DNA of 64,000 nucleotides, taken from positions 84,097,705-84,161,704 of the forward strand of contig CM063499.1 of NCBI GenBank assembly GCA_032207245.1. Direction: 5' to 3'. Position 1 is the first letter of the stretch. Each line of letters begins with the position of its first letter. Below are positions 1 to 15,700 of the stretch, in pieces. Below the pieces are notes generated by a model. The model was not told the origin of the DNA and did no database searches. It saw only the letters and a list, made by a program, of their open reading frames with translations. The position numbers were made by a program, and so were the translations under genes. The stretch is from Pardosa pseudoannulata (taxonomy: Eukaryota > Arthropoda > Arachnida > Araneae > Lycosidae).

Positions 1-700
1 GATTATTTTGTAGACGTAATTTTTACTGCCATATTGAAGGGTCTATAAATACATTTATCCATATAACAGTAAACAAGTTTACAACATTGAATAAAGTAAC
101 TAACAATAAATTACGTACGTGGCATGATAAATTTGCTATGATTATAGATTACATAGTAAGAATTATAACTCGGTGCTGTAAATATAAATGTTTGAAAAAA
201 CTAACAAATTTTTCTTGCGAACCCTGTAAGCTAAATAAACATCGAAATTTCTTTCCACATGAAAATACACGTTCTAGTCATATATTTACTATATCTATAC
301 GTGGGGATTTAACATACCAGGTAAAAAGAGGGGAGGATATTACTTTTTATTTTTAGATATTGTTCTAGACGTATACTTTATATGTATGTGAAAGTCTGAT
401 ATTTTTGGATATATTTTCAAGGCATGTTATCGAGCAGAAATGTCTCTAAATTTAAAAGTTAAGGCAATTAGAACCGATAACAATATCTGAGTTCGTAAAT
501 GAAAACTTTCGAATTTTTGCTTAGAAAGTATAAAGCACGAAAAACAAATGTCTATACGACTAAAAAAAATGATAAACACCTAAACCAGATGTTTTTAAAT
601 GGTGTACACAAATTCTAATGAAAGTGATATAAGTGTTTTTACTGAATAATTTATTTTTCGTGAATATAATAGTTTGCCATACTGGAAAACATATTATTGT
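1..700. other. AT-rich left flank without a recognisable gene
   Basis: The stretch before the satellite is AT-rich and shows no conserved domain. One open frame at 87-356 on the plus strand opens with TTG rather than ATG, encodes a Lys/Asn/Cys-rich peptide I do not recognise, and shows no splice or codon-use support, so I do not call it a gene. The first satellite monomer begins abruptly near 701. Confidence 0.6.
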
Positions 701-3700
701 AACGGGACGATTTCAGAACTTTTCCGATTCAATTTTAGGTGGGGACGGTTAAAAGAGCACATCGGATAACACGTAGATTAAAATCAGGAATTTTTTGGTT
801 ATTTTTTGCCTAGGACGAACCGTTCTCGAGATATTTCCATTTTTATCTTTTGAAGATATTTCTCCCGATTAGCGGTGATGGCGCCTATATTTCTCCGATT
901 TCTACCGGGACGGTTTCAGAGTTCTTCCGATTAAATTTTAGGTGGGGTCGGTTAAAAAAGGACCTCGGATAACATGTAGATTAAAGTCAGGAATTTTTTG
1001 GTTATTTTTTGCCTAGGACGCACCGTTCTCGAGATATTTGCATTTTTATCTTTTGAAGATATTTTTCCCGATTAGCGGTGATGGCGCCTATCTTCCTCCG
1101 GTTTGTACCGGGACCGTTTCAGAGTTCTTCCGATTAAATTTTAGGTGGGGTCGGTTAAATGAGGGCCTCGGATAACATGTAGATTAAAGTCAGGAATTTT
1201 TTGGTTATTTTTTGCCTAGGACGCACCGTTCTCGAGATATTTGCATTTTTATCTTTTGAAGATATTTTTCTCGATTAGAGGTGATGGCGCCTATCTTCCT
1301 CCGGTTTGCCCCAGTTCTATTTCAGAACTCTTCCGATTGAATTTTAGGTGGGGTCGGTTAAAAGAGGACCTCGGATAACATGTAGATTAAAGTCAGGAAT
1401 TTTTTGGTTATTTTTTGCCTAGGACGCACCGTTCTCGAGATATTTGCATTTTTATCTTTTGAAGATATTTTTCTCGATTAGCGTTGATGTCGCCTATCTT
1501 CCCCCGTATTGTTCCGGGCTATTTCAGAACTCTTCCGATTGAATTTTAGGTGGGGTCAGTTAAAAAGAGGGCCTCGGATAACATGTAGATTAAAGTCAGG
1601 AATTTTTTCGTTATTTTTTGCCTAGGACGCACCGTTCTCGAGATATTTGCATTTTTATCTTTTGAAGATATTTTTCTCGATTAGCGGTGATGGCGCCTAT
1701 CTTCCTCCGGTTTGCCCCAGTTCTATTTCAGAACTCTTCCGATTAAATTTTATGTGGGGTCGGTTAAATGAGGGCCTCGGATAACATGTAGATTAAAGTC
1801 AGGAATTTTTTGGTTATTTTTTGCCTAGGACGCACCGTTCTCGAGATATTTGCATTTTTATCTTTTGAAGATATTTTTCTCGATTAGCGGTGATGGCGCC
1901 TATCTTCCTCCGGTTTGTACCGGGACGGTTTCAGAACTCTTCCGATTAAATTTTAGGTGGGGTCGGTTAAAAGAGGACCTCGGATAACATGTAGATTAAA
2001 GTCAGGAATTTTTTGGTTATTTTTTGCCTAGGACGCACCGTTCTCGAGATATTTGCATTTTTATCTTTTGAAGATATTTTTCTCGATTAGCGATGATGGC
2101 GCCTATCTTCCTCCGGTTTGTACCGGGACGGTTTCAGAACTCTTCCGATTAAATTTTAGGTGGGGTCGGTTAAAAGAGGACCTCGGATAACATGTAGATT
2201 AAAGTCAGGAATTTTTTGGTTATTTTTTGCCTAGGACGCACCGTTCTCGAGATATTTGCATTTTTATCTTTTGAAGATATTTTTCTCGATTAGCGATGAT
2301 GGCGCCTATCTTCCTCCGGATTGTACCGGGACGGTATCAGAACTCTTCCGATTAAATTTTAGGTGGGGTCGGTTAAAAGAGGACCTCGGATAACATGTAG
2401 ATTAAAGTCAGGAATTTTTTGGTTATTTTTTGCCTAGGACGCACCGTTCTCGAGATATTTGCATTTTTATCTTTTGAAGATATTTTTCTCGATTAGCGGT
2501 GATGGCGCCTATCTTCCTCCGGTTTGTACCGGGACGGTTTCAGAACTCTTCCGATTAAATTTTAGGTGGGGTCGGTTAAAAGAGGACCTCGGATAACATG
2601 TAGATTAAAGTCAGGAATTTTTTGGTTATTTTTTGCCTAGGACGCACCGTTCTCGAGATATTTGCATTTTTATCTTTTGAAGATATTTTTCTCGATTAGC
2701 GGTGATGGCGCCTATCTTCCCCCGTATTGTTCCGGGGCTATTTCAGAACTCTTCCGATTAAATTTTAGGTGGGGTCGGTTAAAAGAGGACCTCGGATAAC
2801 ATGTAGATTAAAGTCAGGAATTTTTTGGTTATTTTTTGCCTAGGACGCACCGTTCTCGAGATATTTGCATTTTTATCTTTTGAAGATATTTTTCTCGATT
2901 AGCGGTGATGGCGCCTATCTTCCTCCGGTTTGTACCGGGACGGTTTCAGAACTCTTCCGATTAAATTTTAGGTGGGGTCGGTTAAAAGAGGGCCTCGGAT
3001 AACATGTAGATTAAAGTCAGGAATTTTTTGGTTATTTTTTGCCTAGGACGCACCGTTCTCGAGATATTTGCATTTTTATCTTTTGAAAATATTTCTCCCG
3101 ATTAGCGGTGATTGCGCCTATCTTCCCCCGTATTGTTCCGGGGCTATTTCAGAACTCTTCCGATTGAATTTTAGGTGGGGTCGGTTAAAAGAGGACCTCG
3201 GATAACATGTAGATTAAAGTCAGGAATTTTTTGGTTATTTTTTGCCTAGGACGCACCGTTCTCGAGATATTTGCATTTTTATCTTTTGAAGATATTTTTC
3301 TCGATTAGCGGTGATGGCGCCTATCTTCCCCCGTATTGTTCCGGGGCTATTTCAGAACTCTTCCGATTGAATTTTAGGTGGGGTCGGTTAAAAGAGGACC
3401 TCGGATAACATGTAGATTAAAGTCAGGAATTTTTTGGTTATTTTTTGCCTAGGACGCACCGTTCTCGAGATATTTGCATTTTTATCTTTTGAAGATATTT
3501 TTCTCGATTAGCGTTGATGTCGCCTATCTTCCCCCGTATTGTTCCGGGGCTATTTCAGAACTCTTCCGATTAAATTTTAGGTGGGGTCGGTTAAAAGAGG
3601 GCCTCGGATAACATGTAGATTAAAGTCAGGAATTTTTTGGTTATTTTTTGCCTAGGACGCACCGTTCTCGAGATATTTGCATTTTTATCTTTTGAAGATA

Positions 3701-6700
3701 TTTTTCTCGATTAGCGTTGATGGCTATCTTCTCCCGTATTGTTCCGGGGCTATTTCAGAACTCTTCCGATTAAATTTTAGGTGGGGTCGGTTAAAAGAGG
3801 ACCTCGGATAACATGTAGATTAAAGTCAGGAATTTTTTGGTTATTTTTTGCCTAGGACGCACCGTTCTCGAGATATTTGCATTTTTATCTTTTGAAGATA
3901 TTTTTCTCGATTAGCGGTGATGGCGCCTATCTTCCTCTGGTTTGTACCGGGACGTTTTCAGAACTCTTCCGATTAAATTTTAGGTGGGGTCGGTTAAAAG
4001 AGGACCTCGGATAACATGTAGATTAAAGTCAGGAATTTTTTGGTTATTTTTTGCCTAGGACGCACCGTTCTCGAGATATTTGCATTTTTATCTTTTGAAG
4101 ATATTTTTCTCGATTAGCGGTGATGGCGCCTATCTTCCTCCGGTTTGCCCCAGTTCTATTTCAGAACTCTTCCGATTGAATTTTAGGTGGGGTCGGTTAA
4201 AAGAGGACCTCGGATAACATGTAGATTAAAGTCAGGAATTTTTTGGTTATTTTTTGCCTAGGACGCACCGTTCTCGAGATATTTGCATTTTTATCTTTTG
4301 AAGATATTTTTCTCGATTAGCGGTGATGGCGCCTATCTTCCTCCGGTTTGTACCGGGACGGTTTCAGAGTTCTTCCGATTAAATTTTATGTGGGGTCGGT
4401 TAAATGAGGGCCTCGGATAACATGTAGATTAAAGTCAGGAATTTTTTGGTTATTTTTTGCCTAGGACGCACCGTTCTCGAGATATTTGCATTTTTATCTT
4501 TTGAAGATATTTTTCTCGATTAGCGGTGATGGCGCCTATCTTCCTCCGGTTTGCCCCAGTTCTATTTCAGAACTCTTCCGATTAAATTTTAGGTGGGGTC
4601 GGTTAAAAGAGGACCTCGGATAACATGTAGATTAAAGTCAGGAATTTTTTGGTTATTTTTTGCCTAGGACGCACCGTTCTCGAGATATTTGCATTTTTAT
4701 CTTTTGAAGATATTTTTCTCGATTAGCGGTGATGGCGCCTATCTTCCTCCGGTTTGTACCGGGACGGTTTCAGAACTCTTCCGATTAAATTTTAGGTGGG
4801 GTCGGTTAAAAGAGGACCTCGGATAACATGTAGATTAAAGTCAGGAATTTTTTGGTTATTTTTTGCCTAGGACGCACCGTTCTCGAGATATTTGCATTTT
4901 TATCTTTTGAAGATATTTTTCTCGATTAGCGGTGATGGCGCCTATCTTCCTCCGGATTGTACCGGGACGGTATTATAGTTCTTCCGAATGAAATTTAGGT
5001 GGGGTCGGTTAAAAGAGGACCTCGGATAACATGTAGATTAAAGTCAGGAATTTTTTGGTTATTTTTTTTCCTAGGACGCACCGTTCTCGAGATATTTGCA
5101 TTTTTATCTTTTGGAGATATTTTTCTCGATTAGCGGTGATGGCGCCTATCTTCCTCCGGTTTGTACCGGGACGGTTTCAGAACTCTTCCGATTAAATTTT
5201 AGGTGGGGTCGGTTAAAAGAGGACCTCGGATAACATGTAGATTAAAGTCAGGAATTTTTTGGTTATTTTTTGCCTAGGACGCACCGTTCTCGAGATATTT
5301 GCATTTTTATCTTTTGAAGATATTTTTCTCGATTAGCGGTGATGGCGCCTATCTTCCTCCGGTTTGTACCGGGACGGTTTCAGAACTCTTCCGATTAAAT
5401 TTTAGGTGGGGTCGGTTAAAAGAGGACCTCGGATAACATGTAGATTAAAGTCAGGAATTTTTTGGTTATTTTTTGCCTAGGACGCACCGTTCTCGAGATA
5501 TTTGCATTTTTATCTTTTGAAGATATTTTTCTCGATTAGCGGTGATGGCGCCTATCTTCCTCCGGTTTGCCCCAGGACTATTTCAGAACTCTTCCGATTA
5601 AATTTTATGTGGGGTCGGTTAAAAGAGGACCTCGGATAACATGTAGATTAAAGTCAGGAATTTTTTGGTTATTTTTTGCCTAGGACGCACCGTTCTCGAG
5701 ATATTTGCATTTTTATCTTTTGAAGATATTTTTCTCGATTAGCGGTGATGGCGCCTATCTTCCTCCGGTTTGTACCGGGACGGTTTCAGAACTCTTCCGA
5801 TTAAATTTTAGGTGGGGTCGGTTAAAAGAGGACCTCGGATAACATGTAGATTAAAGTCAGGAATTTTTTGGTTATTTTTTGCCTAGGACGCACCGTTCTC
5901 GAGATATTTGCATTTTTATCTTTTGAAGATATTTTTCTCGATTAGCGTTGATTGGCGCCTATCTTCCTCCGGTTTGCCCCAGGCCTATTTCAGAACTCTT
6001 CCGATTAAATTTTATGTGGGGTCGGTTAAAAGAGGACCTCGGATAACATGTAGATTAAAGTCAGGAATTTTTTGGTTATTTTTTGCCTAGGACGCACCGT
6101 TCTCGAGATATTTGCATTTTTATCTTTTGAAGATATTTTTCTCGATTAGCGGTGATGGCGCCTATCTTCCTCCGGTTTGCCCCAGGACTATTTCAGAACT
6201 CTTCCGATTAAATTTTATGTGGGGTCGGTTACAAGATTGCCTCGGATAACATGTAGATTAATGTCAGGAATTTTTTGGTTATTTTTGCCTAGGACGCACC
6301 GTTCTCGAGATATTTGCATTTTTATCTTTTGAAAATATTTTTCCCGATTAGCGGTGATGGCGCCTACCTTCCTCCGGTTTGTACCGGGACGGTTTCAGAA
6401 CTCTTCCGATTAAATTTTAGGTGGGGTCGGTTAAAAAAGGGCCTCGGATAACATGTAGATTAAAGTCAGGAATTTTTTGGTTATTTTTTGCCTAGGACGC
6501 ACCGTTCTCGAGATATTTGCATTTTTATCTTTTGAAGATATTTTTCTCGATTAGCGGTGATGGCGCCTATCTTCCGTCGTATTGTTCCGGGGCTATTTCA
6601 GAACTCTTCCGATTAAATTTTAGGTGGGGTCGGTTAAAAGAGGACCTCGGATAACATGTAGATTAAAGTCAGGAATTTTTTGGTTATTTTTTGCCTAGGA

Positions 6701-9700
6701 CGCACCGTTCTCGAGATATTTGCATTTTTATCTTTTGAAGATATTTTTCTCGATTAGCGGTGATGGCGCCTATCTTCCTCCGGTTTGTACCGGGACGGTT
6801 TCAGAACTCTTCCGATTAAATTTTAGGTGGGGTCGGTTAAAAGAGGACCTCGGATAACATGTAGATTAAAGTCAGGAATTTTTTGGTTATTTTTTGCCTA
6901 GGACGCACCGTTCTCGAGATATTTGCATTTTTATCTTTTGAAGATATTTTTCTCGATTAGCGGTGATGGCGCCTTTCTTCCGTCGTATTGTTCCGGGGCT
7001 ATTTCAGAACTCTTCCGATTGAATTTTAGGTGGGGTCGGTTAAAAGAGTTCCTCGGATAACATGTAGATTAAAGTCAGGAATTTTTTGGTTATTTTTTGC
7101 CTAGGACGCACCGTTCTCGAGATATTTGCATTTTTATCTTTTGAAGATATTTTTCTCGATTAGCGATTATGGCGCCTATCTTCCTCCGGTTTGTACCGGG
7201 ACGGTTTCAGAACTCTTCCGATTAAATTTTAGGTGGGGTCGGTTAAAAGAGGACCTCGGATAACATGTAGATTAAAGTCAGGAATTTTTTGGTTATTTTT
7301 TGCCTAGGACGCACCGTTCTCGAGATATTTGCATTTTTATCTTTTGAAGATATTTTTCTCGATTAGCGTGATGGCGCCTATCTTCCGTCGTATTGTTCCG
7401 GGGCTATTTCAGAACTCTTCCGATTGAATTTTAGGTGGGGTCGGTTAAAAGAGGACCTCGGATAACATGTAGATTAAAGTCAGGAATTTTTTTTATTTTT
7501 TGCCTAGGACGCACCGTTCTCGAGATATTTGCATTTTTATCTTTTGAAGATATTTTTCCCGATTAGCGTTGATTGCGCCTATCTTAATCTGGTTTGTACC
7601 GGGACGGTTTCAGAAATCTTCCGATTAAATTTTAGGTGGGGTCGGTTAAAAGAGGGCCTCGGATAACATGTAGATTAAAGTCAGGAATTTTTTGGTTATT
7701 TTTTGCCTAGGACGCACCGTTCTCGAGATATTTGCATTTTTATCTTTTGAAGATATTTTTCTCGATTAGCGATGATGGCGCCTATCTTCCTCCGGTTTGT
7801 ACCGGGACGGTTTCAGAACTCTTCCGATTAAATTTTAGGTGGGGTCGGTTAAAAGAGGGCCTCGGATAACATGTAGATTAAAGTCAGGAATTTTTTGGTT
7901 ATTTTTTGCCTAGGACGCACCGTTCTCGAGATATTTGCATTTTTATCTTTTGAAGATATTTTTCTCGATTAGCGGTGATGGCGCCTATCTTCCTCCGGTT
8001 TGTACCGGGACGGTTTCAGAACTCTTCCGATTAAATTTTAGGTGGGGTCGGTTAAAAGAGGGCCTCGGATAACATGTAGATTAAAGTCAGGAATTTTTTG
8101 GTTATTTTTTGCCTAGGACGCACCGTTCTCGAGATATTTGCATTTTTATCTTTTGAAGATATTTTTCTCGATTAGCGGTGATGGCGCCTATCTTCCTCTG
8201 GTTTGTACCGGGGCGGTTTCAGAACTCTTCCGATTAAATTTTATGTGGGGTCGGTTAAAAGAGGGCCTCGGATAACATGTAGATTAAAGTCAGGAATTTT
8301 TTGGTTATTTTTTGCCTAGGACGCACCGTTCTCGAGATATTTGCATTTTTATCTTTTGAAGATATTTTTCTCGATTAGCGATTATGGCGCCTATCTTCCC
8401 CCGTATTGTTCCGGGGCTATTTCAGAACTCTTCCGATTAAATTTTAGGTGGGGTCGGTTAAAAGAGGGCCTCGGATAACATGTAGATTAAAGTCAGGAAT
8501 TTTTTGGTTATTTTTTGCCTAGGACGCACCGTTCTCGAGATATTTGCATTTTTATCTTTTGAAGATATTTTTCTCGATTAGCGTTGATGTCGCCTATCTT
8601 CCCCCGTATTGTTCCGGGGCTATTTCAGAACTCTTCCGATTGAATTTTAGGTGGGGTCGGTTAAAAGAGGACCTCGGATAACATGTAGATTAAAGTCAGG
8701 AATTTTTTGGTTATTTTTTGCCTAGGACGCACCGTTCTCGAGATATTTGCATTTTTATCTTTTGAAGATATTTTTCCCGATTAGCGGTGATTGCGCCTAT
8801 CTTCCTCCGGTTTGTACCGGGACCGTTTCAGAGTTCTTCCGATTAAATTTTATGTGGGGTCGGTTAAATGAGGGCCTCGGATAACATGTAGATTAAAGTC
8901 AGGAATTTTTTTGGTTATTTTTTGCCTAGGACGCACCGTTCTCGAGATATTTGCATTTTTATCTTTTGAAGATATTTTTCTCGATTAGCGGTGATGGCGC
9001 CTATCTTCCTCCGGTTTGTACCGGGACGGTTTCAGAACTCTTCCGAATGAAATTTAGGTGGGGTCGGTTAAAAGAGGACCTCGGATAACATGTAGATTAA
9101 AGTCAGGAATTTTTTGGTTATTTTTTGCCTAGGACGCACCGTTCTCGAGATATTTGCATTTTTATCTTTTGAAGATGTTTTTCTCGATTAGCGATGATGG
9201 CGCCTATCTTCCTCCGGTTTGTGAGGGGACGGTTTCAGAACTCTTCCGATTAAATTTTAGGTGGGGTCGGTTAAAAGAGGGCCTCGGAGAACATGTAGAT
9301 TAAAGTCAGGTATTTTTTGGTTATTTTTTGCCTAGGACGCACCGTTCTCGAGATATTTGCATTTTTATCTTTTGAAGATATTTTTCTCGATTAGCGTTGA
9401 TGTCGCCTATCTTCCCCCGTATTGTTCCGGGGCTATTTCAGAACTCTTCCGATTAAATTTTAGGTGGGGTCGGTTAAAAGAGGGCCTCGGATAACATGTA
9501 GATTAAAGTCAGGAATTTTTTGGTTATTTTTTGCCTAGGACGCACCGTTCTCGAGATATTTGCATTTTTATCTTTTGAAGATATTTCTCCCGATTAGCGG
9601 TGATGGCGCCTATCTTCCTCCGATTTCTACCGGGACGGTTTCAGAGTTCTTCCGATTAAATTTTAGGTGGGGTCGGTTAAAAAAGGACCTCGGATAATAT

Positions 9701-12700
9701 GTAGATTAAAGTCAGGAATTTTTTGGTTATTTTTTGCCTAGGACGCACCGTTCTCGAGATATTTGCATTTTTATCTTTTGAAGATATTTTTCTCGATTAG
9801 CGGTGATGGCGCCTATCTTCCTCCGGTTTGTACCGGGACGGTTTCAGAACTCTTCCGATTAAATTTTAGGTGGGGTCGGTTAAATGAGGGCCTCGGATAA
9901 CATGTAGATTAAAGTCAGGAATTTTTTGGTTATTTTTTGCCTAGGACGCACCGTTCTCGAGATATTTGCATTTTTATCTTTTGAAGATATTTTTCTCGAT
10001 TAGCGGTGATGGCGCCTATCTTCCTCCGGTTTGTACCGGGACGGTTTCAGAACTCTTCCGATTAAATTTTAGGTGGGGTCGGTTAAAAGAGGACCTCGGA
10101 TAACATGTAGATTAAAGTCAGGAATTTTTTGGTTATTTTTTGCCTAGGACGCACCGTTCTCGAGATATTTGCATTTTTATCTTTTGAAGATATTTTTCTC
10201 GATTAGCGGTGATGGCGCCTATCTTCCTCCGGTTTGTACCGGGACGGTTTCAGAACTCTTCCGATTAAATTTTAGGTGGGGTCGGTTAAAAGAGGACCTC
10301 GGATAACATGTAGATTAAAGTCAGGAATTTTTTGGTTATTTTTTGCCTAGGACGCACCGTTCTCGAGATATTTGCATTTTTATCTTTTGAAGATATTTTT
10401 CTCGATTAGCGATGATGTCGCCTATCTTCCCCCGTATTGTTCCGGGGCTATTTCAGAACTCTTCCGATTAAATTTTAGGTGGGGTCGGTTAAAAGAGGAC
10501 CTCGGATAACATGTAGATTAAAGTCAGGAATTTTTTGGTTATTTTTTGCCTAGGACGCACCGTTCTCGAGATATTTGCATTTTTATCTTTTGAAGATATT
10601 TTTCTCGATTAGCGATGATGGCGCCTATCTTCCTCCGGTTTGTGAGGGGACGGTTTCAGAACTCTTCCGATTAAATTTTAGGTGGGGTCGGTTAAAAGAG
10701 GACCTCGGATAACATGTAGATTAAAGTCAGGAATTTTTTGGTTATTTTTTGCCTAGGACGCACCGTTCTCGAGATATTTGCATTTTTATCTTTTGAAGAT
10801 ATTTTTCTCGATTAGCGGTGATGGCGCCTATCTTCCTCCGGTTTGTACCGGGACGGTTTCAGAACTCTTCCGATTAAATTTTAGGTGGGGTCGGTTAAAA
10901 GAGGACCTCGGATAACATGTAGATTAAAGTCAGGAATTTTTTGGTTATTTTTTGCCTAGGACGCACCGTTCTCGAGATATTTGCATTTTTATCTTTTGGA
11001 GATATTTTTCTCGATTAGAGGTGATGGCGCCTATCTTCCTCCGGTTTGTACCGAGACGGTTTCAGAACTCTTCCGATTAAATTTTAGGTGGGGTCGGTTA
11101 AAAGAGGACCTCGGATAACATGTAGATTAAAGTCAGGAATTTTTTGGTTATTTTTTGCCTAGGACGCACCGTTCTCGAGATATTTGCATTTTTATCTTTT
11201 GAAGATATTTTTCTCGATTAGCGATGATGGCGCCTATCTTCCTCCGGATTGTACCGGGACGGTATCAGAACTCTTCCGATTAAATTTTAGGTGGGGTCGG
11301 TTAAAAGAGGGCCTCGGATAACATGTAGATTAAAGTCAGGAATTTTTTGGTTATTTTTTGCCTAGGACGCACCGTTCTCGAGATATTTGCATTTTTATCT
11401 TTTGAAGATATTTTTCTCGATTAGCGATGATGGCGCCTATCTTCCTCCGGATTGTACCGGGACGGTATCAGAACTCTTCCGATTAAATTTTAGGTGGGGT
11501 CGGTTAAAAGAGGACCTCGGATAACATGTAGATTAAAGTCAGGAATTTTTTGGTTATTTTTTGCCTAGGACGCACCGTTCTCGAGATATTTGCATTTTTA
11601 TCTTTTGAAGATATTTTTCTCGATTAGCGGTGATGGCGCCTATCTTCCTCCGGTTTGCCCCAGTTCTATTTCAGAACTCTTCCGATTGAATTTTAGGTGG
11701 GGTCGGTTAAAAGAGGACCTCGGATAACATGTAGATTAAAGTCAGGAATTTTTTGGTTATTTTTTGCCTAGGACGCACCGTTCTCGAGATATTTGCATTT
11801 TTATCTTTTGAAGATATTTTTCTCGATTAGCGGTGATGGCGCCTATCTTCCCCGTATTGTTCCGGGGCTATTTCAGAACTCTTCCGATTAAATTTTAGGT
11901 GGGGTCGGTTAAAAGAGGGCCTCGGATAACATGTAGATTAAAGTCAGGAATTTTTTGGTTATTTTTTGCCTAGGACGCACCGTTCTCGAGATATTTGCAT
12001 TTTTATCTTTTGAAGATATTTTTCTCGATTAGCGGTGATGGCGCCTATCTTCCTCCGGTTTGTACCGGGACGGTTTCAGAACTCTTCCGATTAAATTTTA
12101 GGTGGGGTCGGTTAAAAGAGGACCTCGGATAACATGTAGATTAAAGTCAGGAATTTTTTGGTTATTTTTTGCCTAGGACGCACCGTTCTCGAGATATTTG
12201 CATTTTTATCTTTTGAAGATATTTTTCTCGATTAGCGGTGATGGCGCCTATCTTCCGTCGTATTGTTCCGGGGCTATTTCAGAACTCTTCCGATTAAATT
12301 TTAGGTGGGGTCGGTTAAAAGAGGGCCTCGGATAACATGTAGATTAAAGTCAGGAATTTTTTGGTTATTTTTTGCCTAGGACGCACCGTTCTCGAGATAT
12401 TTGCATTTTTATCTTTTGAAGATATTTTTCTCGATTAGCGGTGATGGCGCCTATCTTACTCCGGTTTGTACCGGAACAGTTTCAGAACTCTTCCGATTAA
12501 ATTTTAGGTGGGGTCGGTTAAAAGAGGGCCTCGGATAACATGTAGATTAAAGTCAGGAATTTTTTGGTTATTTTTTGCCTAGGACGCACCGTTCTCGAGA
12601 TATTTGCATTTTTATCTTTTGAAGATATTTTTCTCGATTAGCGGTGATGGCGCCTATCTTCCTCCGGTTTGTACCGGGACGGTTTCAGAACTCTTCCGAT

Positions 12701-15700
12701 TAAATTTTAGGTGGGGTCGGTTAAAAGAGGACCTCGGATAACATGTAGATTAAAGTCAGGAATTTTTTGGTTATTTTTTGCCTAGGACGCACCGTTCTCG
12801 AGATATTTGCATTTTTATCTTTTGAAGATATTTTTCTCGATTAGCGGTAATATAGCCTATCTTCCCCCGGATTGTACCGGGACTATTTCAGAACTCTTCC
12901 GATTGAATTTTAGGTGGGGTCGGTTAATAGAGCACATCGGATAACATGTAGATTAAAGTCAGGAATTTTTTGGTTATTTTTTGCCTAGGACGCACCGTTC
13001 TCGAGATATTTGCATTTTTATCTTTTGAAGATATTTTTCTCGATTAGCGTTGATGGAGCCTATCTTCCCCCGTATTGTTCCGGGGCTATTTCAGAACTCT
13101 TCCGATTAAATTTTAGGTGGGGTCGGTTAAAAGAGGGCCTCGGATAACATGTAGATTAAAGTCAGGAATTTTTTGGTTATTTTTTGCCTAGGACGCACCG
13201 TTCTCGAGATATTTGCATTTTTATCTTTTGAAGATATTTTTCTCGATTAGCGGTGATGGCGCCTATCTTCCTCCGGTTTGTACCGGGACGGTTTCAGAAC
13301 TCTTCCGATTAAATTTTAGGTGGGGTCGGTTAAAAGAGGGCCTCGGATAACATGTAGATTAAAGTCAGGAATTTTTTGGTTATTTTTTGCCTAGGACGCA
13401 CCGTTCTCGAGATATTTGCATTTTTATCTTTTGAAGATATTTTTCTCGATTAGCGATGATGGCGCCTATCTTCCTCCGGTTTGCCCCAGGACTATTTCAG
13501 AACTCTTCCGATTAAATTTTATGTGGGGTCGGTTAAATGAGGGCCTCGGATAACATGTAGATTAAAGTCAGGAATTTTTTGGTTATTTTTTGCCTAGGAC
13601 GCACCGTTCTCGAGATATTTGCATTTTTATCTTTTGAAGATATTTTTCTCGATTAGCGATGATGGCGCCTATCTTCCTCCGGTTTGTGAGGGGACGGTTT
13701 CAGAACTCTTCCGATTAAATTTTAGGTGGGGTCGGTTAAAAGAGGGCCTCGGATAACATGTAGATTAAAGTCAGGAATTTTTTGGTTATTTTTTGCCTAG
13801 GACGCACCGTTCTCGAGATATTTGCATTTTTATCTTTTGAAGATATTTTTCTCGATTAGCGGTGATTGCGCCTATCTTCCCCCGTATTGTTCCGGGGCTA
13901 TTTCAGAACTCTTCCGATTAAATTTTATGTGGGGTCGGTTAAAAGAGGGCCTCGGATAACATGTAGATTAAAGTCAGGAATTTTTTGGTTATTTTTTGCC
14001 TAGGACGCACCGTTCTCGAGATATTTGCATTTTTATCTTTTGAAGATATTTTTCTCGATTAGCGGTGATGGCGCCTATCTTCCTCCGGATTGTACCGGGA
14101 CGGTATCAGAACTCTTCCGATTGAATTTTAGGTGGGGTCGGTTAAAAGAGGGCCTCGGATAACACGTAGATAAAAGTCAGGAATTTTTTGGTTATTTTTT
14201 GCCTAGGACGCACCGTTCTCGAGATATTTGCATTTTTATCTTTTGAAGATATTTTTCTCGATTAGCGGTGATGGCGCCTATCTTCCTCCGGTTTGTACCG
14301 GGACGGTTTCAGAACTCTTCCGATTAAATTTTAGGTGGGGTCGGTTAAAAGAGGACCTCGGATAACATGTAGATTAAAGTCAGGAATTTTTGGTTATTTT
14401 TTGCCTAGGACGCACCGTTCTCGAGATAATTGCATTTTTATCTTTTGGAGATATTTTTCTCGATTAGAGGTGATGGCGCCTATCTTCCCCCGTATTGTTC
14501 CGGGGCTATTTCAGAACTCTTCCGATTGAATTTTAGGTGGGGTCGGTTAAAAGAGGACCTCGGATAACATGTAGATTAAAGTCAGGAATTTTTTGGTTAT
14601 TTTTTGCCTAGGACGCACCGTTCTCGAGATATTTGCATTTTTATCTTTTGAAGATATTTTTCTCGATTAGCGTTGATTGCGCCTATCTTCCCCCGTATTG
14701 TTCCGGGGCTATTTCAGAACTCTTCCGATTGAATTTTAGGTGGGGTCGGTTAAAAGAGGGCCTCGGATAACATGTAGATTAAAGTCAGGAATTTTTTCGT
14801 TATTTTTTGCCTAGGACGCACCGTTCTCGAGATATTTGCATTTTTATCTTTTGAAGATATTTTTCTCGATTAGCGTTGATGTCGCCTATCTTCCCCCGTA
14901 TTGTTCCGGGGCTATTTCAGAACTCTTCCGATTGAATTTTAGGTGGGGTCGGTTAAAAGAGGGCCTCGGATAACATGTAGATTAAAGTCAGGAATTTTTT
15001 CGTTATTTTTTGCCTAGGACGCACCGTTCTCGAGATATTTGCATTTTTATCTTTTGAAGATATTTTTCTCGATTAGCGTTGATGTCGCCTATCTTCCCCC
15101 GTATTGTTCCGGGGCTATTTCAGAACTCTTCCGATTGAATTTTAGGTGGGGTCGGTTAAAAGAGGGCCTCGGATAACATGTAGATTAAAGTCAGGAATTT
15201 TTTTCGTTATTTTTTGCCTAGGACGCACCGTTCTCGAGATATTTGCATTTTTATCTTTTGAAGATATTTTTCTCGATTAGCGTTGATTGCGCCTATCTTC
15301 CCCCGTATTGTTCCGGGGCTATTTCAGAACTCTTCCGATTGAATTTTAGGTGGGGTCGGTTAAAAGAGGGCCTCGGATAACATGTAGATTAAAGTCAGGA
15401 ATTTTTTCGTTATTTTTTGCCTAGGACGCACCGTTCTCGAGATATTTGCATTTTTATCTTTTGAAGATATTTTTCTCGATTAGCGGTGATGGCGCCTATC
15501 TTCCTCTGGTTTGTACCGGGACGATTTCAGAACTCTTCCGATTGAATTTTAGGTGGGGTCGGTTAAAAGAGGACCTCGGATAACATGTAGATTAAAGTCA
15601 GGAATTTTTTGGTTATTTTTTGCCTAGGACGCACCGTTCTCGAGATATTTGCATTTTTATCTTTTGAAGATATTTTTCTCGATTAGCGATGATTGCGCCT

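Noticed and set aside
87..356. 89-codon Cys-containing frame
   Set aside because: It opens with TTG, has no recognisable domain and no splice or codon support.
5908..6090. 60-68-codon frames in the satellite (also 14335, 22050, 29162)
   Set aside because: They occur only where a local indel alters the frame of the 203-bp monomer, differ between monomers and have no domain; they are chance readings.
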